Source: Euwallacea fornicatus
Lineage: Eukaryota; Arthropoda; Insecta; Coleoptera; Curculionidae
Reading direction: 5' to 3'
Length of the DNA stretch: 64,000 nucleotides
Assembly: GCF_040115645.1 (NCBI RefSeq)
Contig: NW_027096050.1
Span: 1 to 64,000, forward strand
Under the pieces are notes generated by a model, which saw only the letters and a list, made by a program, of their open reading frames with translations, was not told the DNA's origin and did no database searches. The position numbers and the translations under genes were made by a program. Positions 1-10,558 of the stretch are shown in pieces (position 1 is the stretch's first letter; each line of letters begins with the position of its first letter).

Positions 1-22
1 CTTGGAAATTCATCAAGATGCA

Positions 23-30
23 ATCATGAT
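23..30. other. Conserved 8-bp palindrome in the monomer (m23-30)
   Basis: ATCATGAT is its own reverse complement. It is kept in nearly every monomer; exceptions carry attatgat, at 8975, 10559 and 18655. No protein-binding role is shown by the sequence. Confidence 0.7.
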
Positions 31-76
31 GTGTTGTGACATCTTCAAAATCTCGTCGAGCTGATTAATGTGACAC

Positions 77-89
77 TTTGTTTAACAAA
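77..89. other. Dyad TTTGTTTAACAAA (m77-89)
   Basis: Two 6-bp arms (TTTGTT / AACAAA) around one central base, present in most monomers. Class J changes one arm (TTTGATTAACAAA) and class L the other (TTTGTTTTACAAA), so these two classes weaken the symmetry. Short dyads are a known feature of many centromeric satellites that lack a CENP-B box; a function here is inference. Confidence 0.6.
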
Positions 90-119
90 TTTGGTCCTAA
101 TTTGCCGACGTTATCGAGC

Positions 120-132
120 TTCAAAGTTTGAA
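120..132. other. Dyad TTCAAAGTTTGAA (m120-132)
   Basis: A second 6-bp dyad with one central base, centred 43 bp after the first. It is intact in D, E, G, J, K, L, M, N, P and Q monomers. It is broken in H (ttctaagtgtgaa) and in F and I (ctacaaagtgtgaa). No binding protein can be named from sequence alone. Confidence 0.6.
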
Positions 133-176
133 AAGTCACAAAAGTTGTGTGTTTGAGCACATAAAGTACTATTTGT

Positions 177-352
177 CTTGGAAATTCAACAAGATGCAAT
201 CATGATGTGTTGTGTCATTTTGAAGATCTCGTCGTGCTGATTAATTTGACACTTTGTTTAACAAATTTGGTCCTAATTTGCCAAAGTTATCGAGCTTCAA
301 AGTTTGAAAAGTCACAAAAGTTGGGTGTTTGAGCACATAAAGTACTATTTGT
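177..352 (+). repeat. Monomer with the putative pre-inversion form at m41-51
   Basis: This monomer reads ATTTTGAAGAT at 217-227, exactly the reverse complement of the D segment at 41-51 and at the same monomer position. It also has the caacaag start (m13 t to a), cgtgctg (m59 a to t), gccaaag (m107) and gggtg (m148). The same TTGAAG form occurs only at 1057, 1233 and 1761; elsewhere the site is TTAAAG. Confidence 0.9.
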
Positions 353-528
353 CTTGGAAATTCATCAAGATGCAATCATGATGTGTTGTGTCATTTTAAA
401 GGTCTCTTCGAGCTGATTAATTTGATACTTTGTTTAACAAATTTGGTTCTCATTTGCCGAAGTTATCGAGCTTCAAAGTTTGAAAAGTCATAAAAGTTGT
501 GTGTTTGAGCATATAAAGTACTATTTGT
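353..528 (+). repeat. Class E monomer, left-domain form
   Basis: E monomers carry ggtctcttcg (m50 a to g, m55 g to t), ggttctcatttgcc (m96, m99), gtcataaaag and usually the end gagcatataaag (m160 c to t). Left-domain copies (353, 1409, 2113, 7215, 8975) have gatactttg; right-domain copies (10911, 15487, 28159, 36255 and others) have gacactttg, some with cgatctg. I find 31 E or E-like monomers and each is immediately followed by a D monomer. Confidence 0.9.
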
Positions 529-2112
529 CTTGGAAATTCATCAAGATGCAATCATGATGTGTTGTGACATCTTCAAAATCTCGTCGTGCTGATTAATTTG
601 ACACTTTGTTTAACAAATTTGGTCCTAATTTGCCGAAGTTATCGAGCTTCAAAGTTTGAAAAGTCACAAAAGTTGGGTGTTTGAGCACATAAAGTACTAT
701 TTGTCTTGGAAATTCAACAAGATGCAATCATGATGTGTTGTGTTATTTTAAAGATCTCGTCGAGCTGATTAATTTGACACTTTGTTTAACAAATTTGGGT
801 CTCATTTGCCGAAGTTATGGATCTACAAAGTGTGAAAAGCCACAAAAGTTTTGTGTTTGAGCACATAAAGTAGTATTTGTCTTGGAAATTCATCAAGATG
901 CAATCATGATGTGTTGTGTCATTTTAAAGATCTCGTCGAGCTGATTAATTTGACACTTTGTTTAACAAATTTGGGTCTCATTTGCCGAAGTTATGGATCT
1001 ACAAAGTGTGAAAAGTCACAAAAGTTGTGTGTTTGAGCACATAAAGTACTATTTGTCTTGGAAATTCAACAAGATGCAATCATGATGTGTTGTGTCATTT
1101 TGAAGATCTCGTCGTGCTGATTAATTTGACACTTTGTTTAACAAATTTGGTCCTAATTTGCCGAAGTTATCGAGCTTCAAAGTTTGAAAAGTCACAAAAG
1201 TTGTGTGTTTGAGCACATAAAGTACTATTTGTCTTGGAAATTCAACAAGATGCAATCATGATGTGTTGTGTCATTTTGAAGATCTCGTCGTGCTGATTAA
1301 TTTGACACTTTGTTTAACAAATTTGGTCCTAATTTGCCAAAGTTATCGAGCTTCAAAGTTTGAAAAGTCACAAAAGTTGGGTGTTTGAGCACATGAAGTA
1401 CTATTTGTCTTGGAAATTCATCAAGAGGCAATCATGATGTGTTGTGTCATTTTAAAGGTCTCTTCGAGCTGATTAATTTGATACTTTGTTTAACAAATTT
1501 GGTTCTCATTTGCCGAAGTTATCGAGCTTCAAAGTTTGAAAAGTCATAAAAGTTGTGTGTTTGAGCATATAAAGTACTATTTGTCTTGGAAATTCATCAA
1601 GATGCAATCATGATGTGTTGTGACATCTTCAAAATCTCGTCGAGCTGATTAATGTGACACTTTGTTTAACAAATTTGGTCCTAATTTGCCGAAGTTATCG
1701 AGCTTCAAAGTTTGAAAAGTCACAAAAGTTGGGTGTTTGAGCACATAAAGTACTATTTGTCTTGGAAATTCATCAAGAGGCAATCATGATGTGTTGTGTC
1801 ATTTTGAAGATCTCGTCGTGCTGATTAATTTGACACTTTGTTTAACAAATTTGGTCCTAATTTGCCAAAGTTATCGAGCTTCAAAGTTTGAAAAGTCACA
1901 AAAGTTGGGTGTTTGAGCACATGAAGTACTATTTGTCTTGGAAATTCATCAAGAGGCAATCATGATGTGTTGTGTCATTTTAAAGATCTCGTCGAGCTGA
2001 TTAATTTGACACTTTGTTTAACAAATTTGGTTCTTATTTACCGAAGTTATCGAGCTTCAAAGTTTGAAAAGTCACAAAAGTTGTGTGTTTGAGCACATAA
2101 AGTACTATTTGT

Positions 2113-2286
2113 CTTGGAAATTCATCAAGATGCAATCATGATGTGTTGTGTCATTTTAAAGGTCTCTTCGAGCTGATTAATTTGATACTTTGTTTAACAA
2201 ATTTGGTTCTCATTTGCCGAAGTTATCGAGCTTCAAAGTTTGAAGTCATAAAAGTTGTGTGTTTGAGCATATAAAGTACTATTTGT
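2113..2286 (+). repeat. Short 174-bp class E monomer with a 2-bp deletion
   Basis: The segment normally read as tgaaaagtcat is tgaagtcat at 2241-2249, so two a bases are missing from the short a-run. Before it, monomers start at 1+176k; after it, at 2287+176k, and this phase holds to the right edge. It is the only length-variant monomer I find. Replication slippage in the a-run is the simple explanation, though a sequencing or assembly error cannot be excluded. Confidence 0.9.
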
Positions 2287-2462
2287 CTTGGAAATTCATC
2301 AAGATGCAATCATGATGTGTTGTGACATCTTCAAAATCTCGTCGAGCTGATTAATGTGACACTTTGTTTAACAAATTTGGTCCTAATTTGCCGACGTTAT
2401 CGAGCTTCAAAGTTTGAAAAGTCACAAAAGTTGGGTGTTTGAGCACATGAAGTACTATTTGT

Positions 2463-3660
2463 CTTGGAAATTCATCAAGATGCAATCATGATGTGTTGTG
2501 TCATTTTAAAGATCTCGTCGAGCTGATTAATTTGACACTTTGTTTAACAAATTTGGTCCTTATTTGCCGAAGTTATCGAGCTTCAAAGTTTGAAAAGTCA
2601 CAAAAGTTGTGTGTTTGAGCACATAAAGTACTATTTTTCATGGAAATTCATCAAGATGCAATCATGATGTGTTGTATTATTTTAAAGATCTCGTCGAGCT
2701 GATTAATTTGACACTTTGTTTAACAAATTTGGTTCTTATTTACCGAAGTTATCGAGCTTCAAAGTTTGAAAAGTCACAAAAGTTGTGTGTTTGAGCACAT
2801 AAAGTACTATTTTTCATGGAAATTCATCAAGATGCAATCATGATGTGTTGTGTTATTTTAAAGATCTCGTCGTGCTGATTAATTTGACACTTTGTTTAAC
2901 AAATTTGGTCCTAATTTGCCGAAGTTATCGAGCTTCAAAGTTTGAAAAGTCACAAAAGTTGGGTGTTTGAGCACATAAAGTACTATTTGTCTTGGAAATT
3001 CAACAAGATGCAATCATGATGTGTTGTGTCATTTTAAAGATCTCGTCGAGCTGATTAATTTGACACTTTGTTTAACAAATTTGGGTCTCATTTGCCGAAG
3101 TTATCGATCTACAAAGTGTGAAAAGTCACAAAAGTTTTGTGTTTGAGCACATAAAGTACTATTTGTCTTGGAAATTCATCAAGATGCAATCATGATGTGT
3201 AGTGTCATTTTAAAGATCTCGTCGAGCTGATTAATTTGACACTTTGTTTAACAAATTTGGTCCTTATTTGCCGAAGTTATCGAGCTTCAAAGTTTGAAAA
3301 GTCACAAAAGTTGTGTGTTTGAGCACATAAAGTACTATTTTTCATGGAAATTCATCAAGATGCAATCATGATATGTTGTGTTATTTTAAAGATCTCGTCG
3401 TGCTGATTAATTTGACACTTTGTTTAACAAATTTGGTCCTAATTTGCCGAAGTTATCGAGCTTCAAAGTTTGAAAAGTCACAAAAGTTGTGTGTTTGAGC
3501 ACATAAAGTACTATTTTTCATGGAAATTCATCAAGATGCAATCATGATGTGTTGTGTTATTTTAAAGATCTCGTCGAGCTGATTAATTTGACACTTTGTT
3601 TAACAAATTTGGTCCTAATTTACCGAAGTTATCGAGCTTCAAAGTTTGAAAAGTCACAAA
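2463..3660. repeat. About seven-monomer duplicated block, copy 1 (spaced 2,112 bp)
   Basis: Monomers at 2463-3519 match those at 4575-5631 one for one: gttgtatt (2639/4751), cgtgctg (2815/4927), caacaag with gggtctc (2991/5103), gtgtagtg (3167/5279), gatatgttg (3343/5455), then tttaccg (3519/5631). The match ends near 3665, where copy 1 has gggtg and copy 2 has gtgtg with gcatat. The spacing is exactly 12 monomers. Confidence 0.85.
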
Positions 3661-4574
3661 AGTTGGGTGTTTGAGCACATAAAGTACTATTTGTCTTGGA
3701 AATTCAACAAGATGCAATCATGATGTGTTGTGTCATTTTAAAGATCTCGTCGAGCTGATTAATTTGACACTTTGTTTAACAAATTTGGGTCTCATTTGCC
3801 GAAGTTATGGATCTACAAAGTGTGAAAAGCCACAAAAGTTTTGTGTTTGAGCACATAAAGTAGTATTTGTCTTGGAAATTCATCAAGATGCAATCATGAT
3901 GTGTTGTGTCATTTTAAAGATCTCGTCGAGCTGATTAATTTGACACTTTGTTTAACAAATTTGGTCCTTATTTGCCGAAGTTATCGAGCTTCAAAGTTTG
4001 AAAAGTCACAAAAGTTGTGTGTTTGAGCACATAAAGTACTATTTTTCATGGAAATTCATCAAGATGCAATCATGATATGTTGCGTTATTTTAATGATCTC
4101 GTCGTGCTGATTAATTTGACACTTTGTTTAACAAATTTGGTCCTAATTTGCCAAAGTTATCGAGCTTCAAAGTTTGAAAAGTCACAAAAGTTGTGTGTTT
4201 GAGCATATAAAGTACTATTTGTCTTAGAAATTCATCAAGATGCAATCATGATGTGTTGTGACATCTTCAAAATCTCGTCGAGCTGATTAATGTGACACTT
4301 TGTTTAACAAATTTGGTCCTAATTTGCCGAAGTTATCGACCTTCAAAGTTTGAAAAGTCACAAAAGTTGTGTGTTTGAGCACATAAAGTACTATTTGTCT
4401 TGGAAATTCAACAAGATGCAATCATGATGTGTTGTGTCATTTTAAAGATCTCGTCGAGCTGATTAATTTGACACTTTGTTTAACAAATTTGGGTCTCATT
4501 TGCCGAAGTTATCGATCTACAAAGTGTGAAAAGTCACAAAAGTTTTGTGTTTGAGCACATAAAGTACTATTTGT

Positions 4575-5772
4575 CTTGGAAATTCATCAAGAGGCAATCA
4601 TGATGTGTTGTGTCATTTTAAAGATCTCGTCGAGCTGATTAATTTGACACTTTGTTTAACAAATTTGGTCCTTATTTGCCGAAGTTATCGAGCTTCAAAG
4701 TTTGAAAAGTCACAAAAGTTGTGTGTTTGAGCACATAAAGTACTATTTTTCATGGAAATTCATCAAGATGCAATCATGATGTGTTGTATTATTTTAAAGA
4801 TCTCGTCGAGCTGATTAATTTGACACTTTGTTTAACAAATTTGGTTCTTATTTACCGAAGTTATCGAGCTTCAAAGTTTGAAAAGTCACAAAAGTTGTGT
4901 GTTTGAGCACATAAAGTACTATTTTTCATGGAAATTCATCAAGATGCAATCATGATGTGTTGTGTTATTTTAAAGATCTCGTCGTGCTGATTAATTTGAC
5001 ACTTTGTTTAACAAATTTGGTCCTAATTTGCCGAAGTTATCGAGCTTCAAAGTTTGAAAAGTCACAAAAGTTGGGTGTTTGAGCACATAAAGTACTATTT
5101 GTCTTGGAAATTCAACAAGATGCAATCATGATGTGTTGTGTCATTTTAAAGATCTCGTCGAGCTGATTAATTTGACACTTTGTTTAACAAATTTGGGTCT
5201 CATTTGCCGAAGTTATCGATCTACAAAGTGTGAAAAGTCACAAAAGTTTTGTGTTTGAGCACATAAAGTACTATTTGTCTTGGAAATTCATCAAGATGCA
5301 ATCATGATGTGTAGTGTCATTTTAAAGATCTCGTCGAGCTGATTAATTTGACACTTTGTTTAACAAATTTGGTCCTTATTTGCCGAAGTTATCGAGCTTC
5401 AAAGTTTGAAAAGTCACAAAAGTTGTGTGTTTGAGCACATAAAGTACTATTTTTCATGGAAATTCATCAAGATGCAATCATGATATGTTGTGTTATTTTA
5501 AAGATCTCGTCGTGCTGATTAATTTGACACTTTGTTTAACAAATTTGGTCCTAATTTGCCGAAGTTATCGAGCTTCAAAGTTTGAAAAGTCACAAAAGTT
5601 GTGTGTTTGAGCACATAAAGTACTATTTTTCATGGAAATTCATCAAGATGCAATCATGATGTGTTGTGTTATTTTAAAGATCTCGTCGAGCTGATTAATT
5701 TGACACTTTGTTTAACAAATTTGGTCCTAATTTACCGAAGTTATCGAGCTTCAAAGTTTGAAAAGTCACAAA
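4575..5772. repeat. About seven-monomer duplicated block, copy 2
   Basis: Partner of 2463-3660 at exactly 12 monomers distance. The first monomer differs by aagaggc at m15-21. A shorter, shuffled relative of the same series (caacaag/gggtctc, gtgtagtg, gatatg or cgtgctg monomers) occurs at 7567-8094 and 8271-8798. Confidence 0.85.
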
Positions 5773-5806
5773 AGTTGTGTGTTTGAGCATATAAAGTACT
5801 ATTTGT

Positions 5807-6158
5807 CTTAGAAATTCATCAAGATGCAATCATGATGTGTTGTGACATCTTCAAAATCTCGTCGAGCTGATTAATATGACACTTTGTTTAACAAATTTGG
5901 TCCTAATTTGCCGAAGTTATCGAGCTTCAAAGTTTGAAAAGTCACAAAAGTTGTGTGTTTGAGCATATAAAGTACTATTTGTCTTAGAAATTCATCAAGA
6001 TGCAATCATGATGTGTTGTGACATCTTCAAAATCTCGTCGAGCTGATTAATGTGACACTTTGTTTAACAAATTTGGTCCTAATTTGCCGAAGTTATCGAG
6101 CTTCAAAGTTTGAAAAGTCACAAAAGTTGTGTGTTTGAGCACATAAAGTACTATTTGT
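5807..6158 (+). repeat. Adjacent pair of class D monomers with cttag start
   Basis: Two D monomers follow each other directly, the only such pair I find. Both start cttagaaatt instead of cttggaaatt, a variant shared only with the D at 4223. The first has atatgac at m68-74, the second tgtgac. This looks like a single-monomer tandem duplication followed by one substitution. Confidence 0.85.
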
Positions 6159-9100
6159 CTTGGAAATTCATCAAGAGGCAATCATGATGTGTTGTGTCAT
6201 TTTAAAGATCTCGTCGAGCTGATTAATTTGACACTTTGTTTAACAAATTTGATTCTCATTTGCCGAAGTTATCGAGCTTCAAAGTTTGAAAAGTCACAAA
6301 AGTTGGGTGTTTGAGCACATAAAGTACTATTTGTCTTGGAAATTCAACAAGATGCAATCATGATGTGTTGTGTTATTTTAAAGATCTCGTCGTGCTGATT
6401 AATTTGACACTTTGTTTAACAAATTTGGTCCTAATTTGCCAAAGTTATCGAGCTTCAAAGTTTGAAAAGTCACAAAAGTTGTGTGTTTGAGCACATAAAG
6501 TACTATTTGTCTTGGAAATTCAACAAGATGCAATCATGATATGTTGTGTTATTTTAAAGGTCTCTTCGAGCTGATTAATTTGACACTTTGTTTAACAAGT
6601 TTGGTTCTCATTTGCCGAAGTTATCGAGCTTCAAAGTTTGAAAAGTCACAAAAGTTGTGTGTTTGAGCACATAAAGTACTATTTTTCATGGAAATTCATC
6701 AAGATGCAATCATGATGTGTTGTGACATCTTCAAAATCTCGTCGAGCTGATTAATGTGACACTCTGTTTAACAAATTTGGTCCTAATTTGCCGAAGTTAT
6801 CGAGCTTCAAAGTTTGAAAAGTCACAAAAGTTGGGTGTTTGAGCACATGAAGTACTATTTGTCTTGGAAATTCATCAAGATGCAATCATGATGTGTTGTG
6901 TCATTTTAAAGATCTCGTCGAGCTGATTAATTTGACACTTTGTTTAACAAATTTGGTTCTTATTTGCCGAAGTTATCGAGCTTCAAAGTTTGAAAAGTCA
7001 CAAAAGTTGTGTGTTTGAGCACATAAAGTACTATTTTTCATGGAAATTCATCAAGATGCAATCATGATGTGTTGTGTCATTTTAAAGATCTCGTCGAGCT
7101 GATTAATTTGACACTTTGTTTAACAAATTTGGTCCTAATGTACCGAAGTTATCGAGCTTCAAAGTTTGAAAAGTCACAAAAGTTGTGTGTTTGAGCACAT
7201 AAAGTACTATTTGTCTTGGAAATTCATCAAGATGCAATCATGATGTGTTGTGTCATTTTAAAGGTCTCTTCGAGCTGATTAATTTGATACTTTGTTTAAC
7301 AAATTTGGTTCTCATTTGCCGAAGTTATCGAGCGTCAAAGTTTGAAAAGTCATAAAAGTTGTGTGTTTGAGCATATAAAGTACTATTTGTCTTGGAAATT
7401 CATCAAGATGCAATCATGATGTGTTGTGACATCTTCAAAATCTCGTCGAGCTGATTAATGTGACACTTTGTTTAACAAATTTGGTCCTAATTTGCCGAAG
7501 TTATCGAGCTTCAAAGTTTGAAAAGTCACAAAAGTTGGGTGTTTGAGCACATAAAGTACTATTTGTCTTGGAAATTCAACAAGATGCAATCATGATGTGT
7601 TGTGTCATTTTAAAGATCTCGTCGAGCTGATTAATTTGACACTTTGTTTAACAAATTTGGGTCTCATTTGCCGAAGTTATCGATCTACAAAGTGTGAAAA
7701 GTCACAAAAGTTTTGTGTTTGAGCACATAAAGTACTATTTGTCTTGGAAATTCATCAAGATGCAATCATGATGTGTAGTGTCATTTTAAAGATCTCGTCG
7801 AGCTGATTAATTTGACACTTTGTTTAACAAATTTGGTCCTTATTTGGCGAAGTTATCGAGCTTCAAAGTTTGAAAAGTCACAAAAGTTGTGTGTTTGAGC
7901 ACATATAGTACTATTTTTCATGGAAATTCATCAAGATGCAATCATGATATGTTGTGTTATTTTAAAGATCTCGTCGTGCTGATTAATTTGACACTTTGTT
8001 TAACAAATTTGGTCCTAATTTGCCGAAGTTATCGAGCTTCAAAGTTTGAAAAGTCACAAAAGTTGGGTGTTTGAGCATATGAAGTACTATTTGTCTTGGA
8101 AATTCATCAAGAGGCAATCATGATGTGTTGTGTCATTTTAAAGATCTCGTCGAGCTGATTAATTTGACACTTTGTTTAACAAATTTGGTTCTTATTTACC
8201 GAAGTTATCGAGCTTCAAAGTTTGAAAAGTCACAAAAGTTGTGTGTTTGAGCACATAAAGTACTATTTTTCATGGAAATTCATCAAGATGCAATCATGAT
8301 GTGTTGTGTTATTTTAAAGATCTCGTCGTGCTGATTAATTTGACACTTTGTTTAACAAATTTGGTCCTAATTTGCCGAAGTTATCGAGCTTCAAAGTTTG
8401 AAAAGTCACAAAAGTTGGGTGTTTGAGCACATAAAGTACTATTTGTCTTGGAAATTCAACAAGATGCAATCATGATGTGTTGTGTCATTTTAAAGATCTC
8501 GTCGAGCTGATTAATTTGACACTTTGTTTAACAAATTTGGGTCTCATTTGCCGAAGTTATCGATCTACAAATTGTGAAAAGTCACAAAAGTTTTGTGTTT
8601 GAGCACATAAAGTACTATTTGTCTTGGAAATTCATCAAGATGCAATCATGATGTGTAGTGTCATTTTAAAGATCTCGTCGAGCTGATTAATTTGACACTT
8701 TGTTTAACAAATTTGGTCCTTATTTGCCGAAGTTATCGAGCTTCAAAGTTTGAAAAGTCACAAAAGTTGTGTGTTTGAGCACATAAAGTACTATTTTTCA
8801 TGGAAATTCATCAAGATGCAATCATGATGTGTTGTGTTATTTTAAAGATCTCGTCGAGCTGATTAATTTGACACTTTGTTTAACAAATTTGGTCCTAATG
8901 TACCGAAGTTATCGAGCTTCAAAGTTTGAAAAGTCACAAAAGTTGTGTGTTTGAGCACATAAAGTACTATTTGTCTTGGAAATTCATCAAGATGCAATTA
9001 TGATGTGTTGTGTCATTTTAAAGGTCTCTTCGAGCTGATTAATTTGATACTTTGTTTAACAAATTTGGTTCTCATTTGCCGAAGTTATCGAGCTTCAAAG

Positions 9101-9678
9101 TTTGAAAAGTCATAAAAGTTGTGTGTTTGAGCATATAAAGTACTATTTGTCTTGGAAATTCATCAAGATGCAATCATGATGTGTTGTGACATCTTCAAAA
9201 TCTCGTCGAGCTGATTAATGTGACACTTTGTTTAACAAATTTGGTCCTAATTTGCCGAAGTTATCGAGCTTCAAAGTTTGAAAAGTCACAAAAGTTGGGT
9301 GTTTGAGCACATAAAGTACTATTTGTCTTGGAAATTCATCAAGAGGCAATCATGATGTGTTGTGTCATTTTAAAGATCTCGTCGAGCTGATTAATTTGAC
9401 ACTTTGTTTAACAAATTTGGTTCTTATTTGCCGAAGTTATCGAGCTTCAAAGTTTGAAAAGTCACAAAAGTTGTGTGTTTGAGCACATAAAGTACTATTT
9501 TTCATGGAAATTCATCAAGATGCAATCATGATGTGTTGTGTCATTTTAAAGATCTCGTCGAGCTGATTAATTTGACACTTTGTTTAACAAATTTGGTCCT
9601 TATTTGCCGAAGTTATCGAGCTTCAAAGTTTGAAAAGTCACAAAAGTTGTGTGTTTGAGCACATAAAGTACTATTTTT

Positions 9679-9854
9679 CATGGAAATTCATCAAGATGCA
9701 ATCATGATGTGTTGTATTATTTTAAAGATCTCGTCGAGCTGATTAATGTGACACTTTGATTAACAAATTTGGTCCTAATTTGCCGAAGTTATCGAGCTTC
9801 AAAGTTTGAAAAGTCACAAAAGTTGGGTGTTTGAGCACATAAAGTACTATTTGT
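9679..9854 (+). repeat. Hybrid monomer at the edge of the left domain
   Basis: The 5' part has gttgtattatt (as at 2639 and 4751, left-domain type) and the 3' part has tgtgacactttgatt (class J, right-domain type). The switch lies between about m41 and m69. It is the first class J sequence in the window and sits next to the transition between the two domains. Confidence 0.75.
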
Positions 9855-10382
9855 CTTGGAAATTCATCAAGATGCAATCATGATGTGTTGTGTCATTTTA
9901 AAGATCTCGTCGAGCTGATTAATTTGACACTTTGTTTAACAAATTTGGTCCTAATTTGCCGAAGTTATCGAGCTTCAAAGTTTGAAAAGTCAAAAAAGTT
10001 GTGTGTTTGAGCACATAAAGTACTATTTGTCTTGGAAATTCAACAAGATGCAATCATGATGTGTTGTGTCATTTTAAAGACCTCGTCGAGCTGATTAATT
10101 TTACACTTTGTTTAACAAATTTGGGTCTCATTTGCCGAAGTTATCGATCTACAAAGTGTGAAAAGTCACAAAAGTTTTGTGTTTGAGCACATAAAGTACT
10201 ATTTGTCTTGGAAATTCATCAAGATGCAATCATGATGTGTTGTGTCATTTTAAAGATCTCGTCGAGCTGATTAATTTGACACTTTGTTTAACAAATTTGG
10301 TCCTAATTTACCGAAGTTATCGAGCTTCAAAGTTTGAAAAGTCACAAAAGTTGTGTGTTTGAGCACATAAAGTACTATTTTT

Positions 10383-10558
10383 CATGGAAATTCATCAAGA
10401 TGCAATCATGATGTTTTGTGTCATTTTAAAGATCTCGTCGAGCTGATTAATGTGACACTTTGATTAACAAATTTGGTCCTAATTTGCCGAAGTTATCGAG
10501 CTTCAAAGTTTGAAAAGTCACAAAAGTTGGGTGTTTGAGCACATAAAGTACTATTTGT
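10383..10558 (+). repeat. Class J monomer, gttttgtg subform
   Basis: Combines gttttgtg (m33 g to t) with tgtgac and tttgattaac (m81 t to a). Other copies are at 14959, 18479, 23055, 27631, 31855, 39247, 42591, 48047 and 60191. It is usually followed by a class P monomer, as part of the recurring J-P-N-E-D series. Confidence 0.85.

Larger units (their letters stand above)
1..176 (+). repeat. Class D monomer (exemplar), carrying an 11-bp microinversion
   Basis: D monomers have ATCTTCAAAAT at m41-51, where other monomers have ATTTTGAAGAT or ATTTTAAAGAT. They also carry gac instead of gtc just before (m38-40) and usually tgtgac at m69-74. I count 52 D monomers, including 529, 1585, 2287, 4223, 7391, 9151, 11087, 12495, 15663, 17775, 28335, 32559, 36431, 43295, 48751, 54911, 58079 and 60719. 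In the right domain, a full D is followed by class G. A subform (D', for example 13375, 34671, 63007) has tttaccg and is usually followed by class L. This first copy has a private gacg at m107-110, shared only with the D at 2287. Confidence 0.95.
1..10030. repeat. Left domain: heterogeneous, weakly ordered part of the array
   Basis: About 57 monomers with many combinations not seen further right: TTTTGAAG at m43-50 (177, 1057, 1233, 1761), ttatggatc in the monomers at 705, 881 and 3695, ggttcttattta (1937, 2639, 4751, 8095), cctaatgtacc (7039, 8799), a gtgtagtg form (3167, 5279, 7743, 8623), and E monomers with gatactttg instead of gacactttg. The classes that dominate further right (H, I, K, L) are missing. 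Only partial repeats of about 7 monomers are found. I read this as an older, less homogenised zone; the age is inference, the class difference is seen directly. Confidence 0.85.

Noticed and set aside
161..176. TATA-like or promoter-like sequence at the monomer end (cataaag / catataaag)
   Set aside because: It is present in almost every monomer, no transcript or gene follows it, and an AT-rich satellite gives such matches by chance.
353..528. Possible CENP-B box at cttcgagctgat in class E
   Set aside because: Only the TTCG core fits. The required downstream A and CGGG positions of the NTTCGNNNNANNCGGGN pattern are not met here or in other classes.
7889..8074. Open reading frame of 61 codons on the + strand
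   Set aside because: It begins with GTG inside a satellite monomer and exists only because a private a-to-t change near 7906 turns the usual TAA (acataaag) into TAT. It crosses a monomer junction, has no domain, and the 176-bp period shifts the frame in each repeat. It is a chance frame, not a gene.
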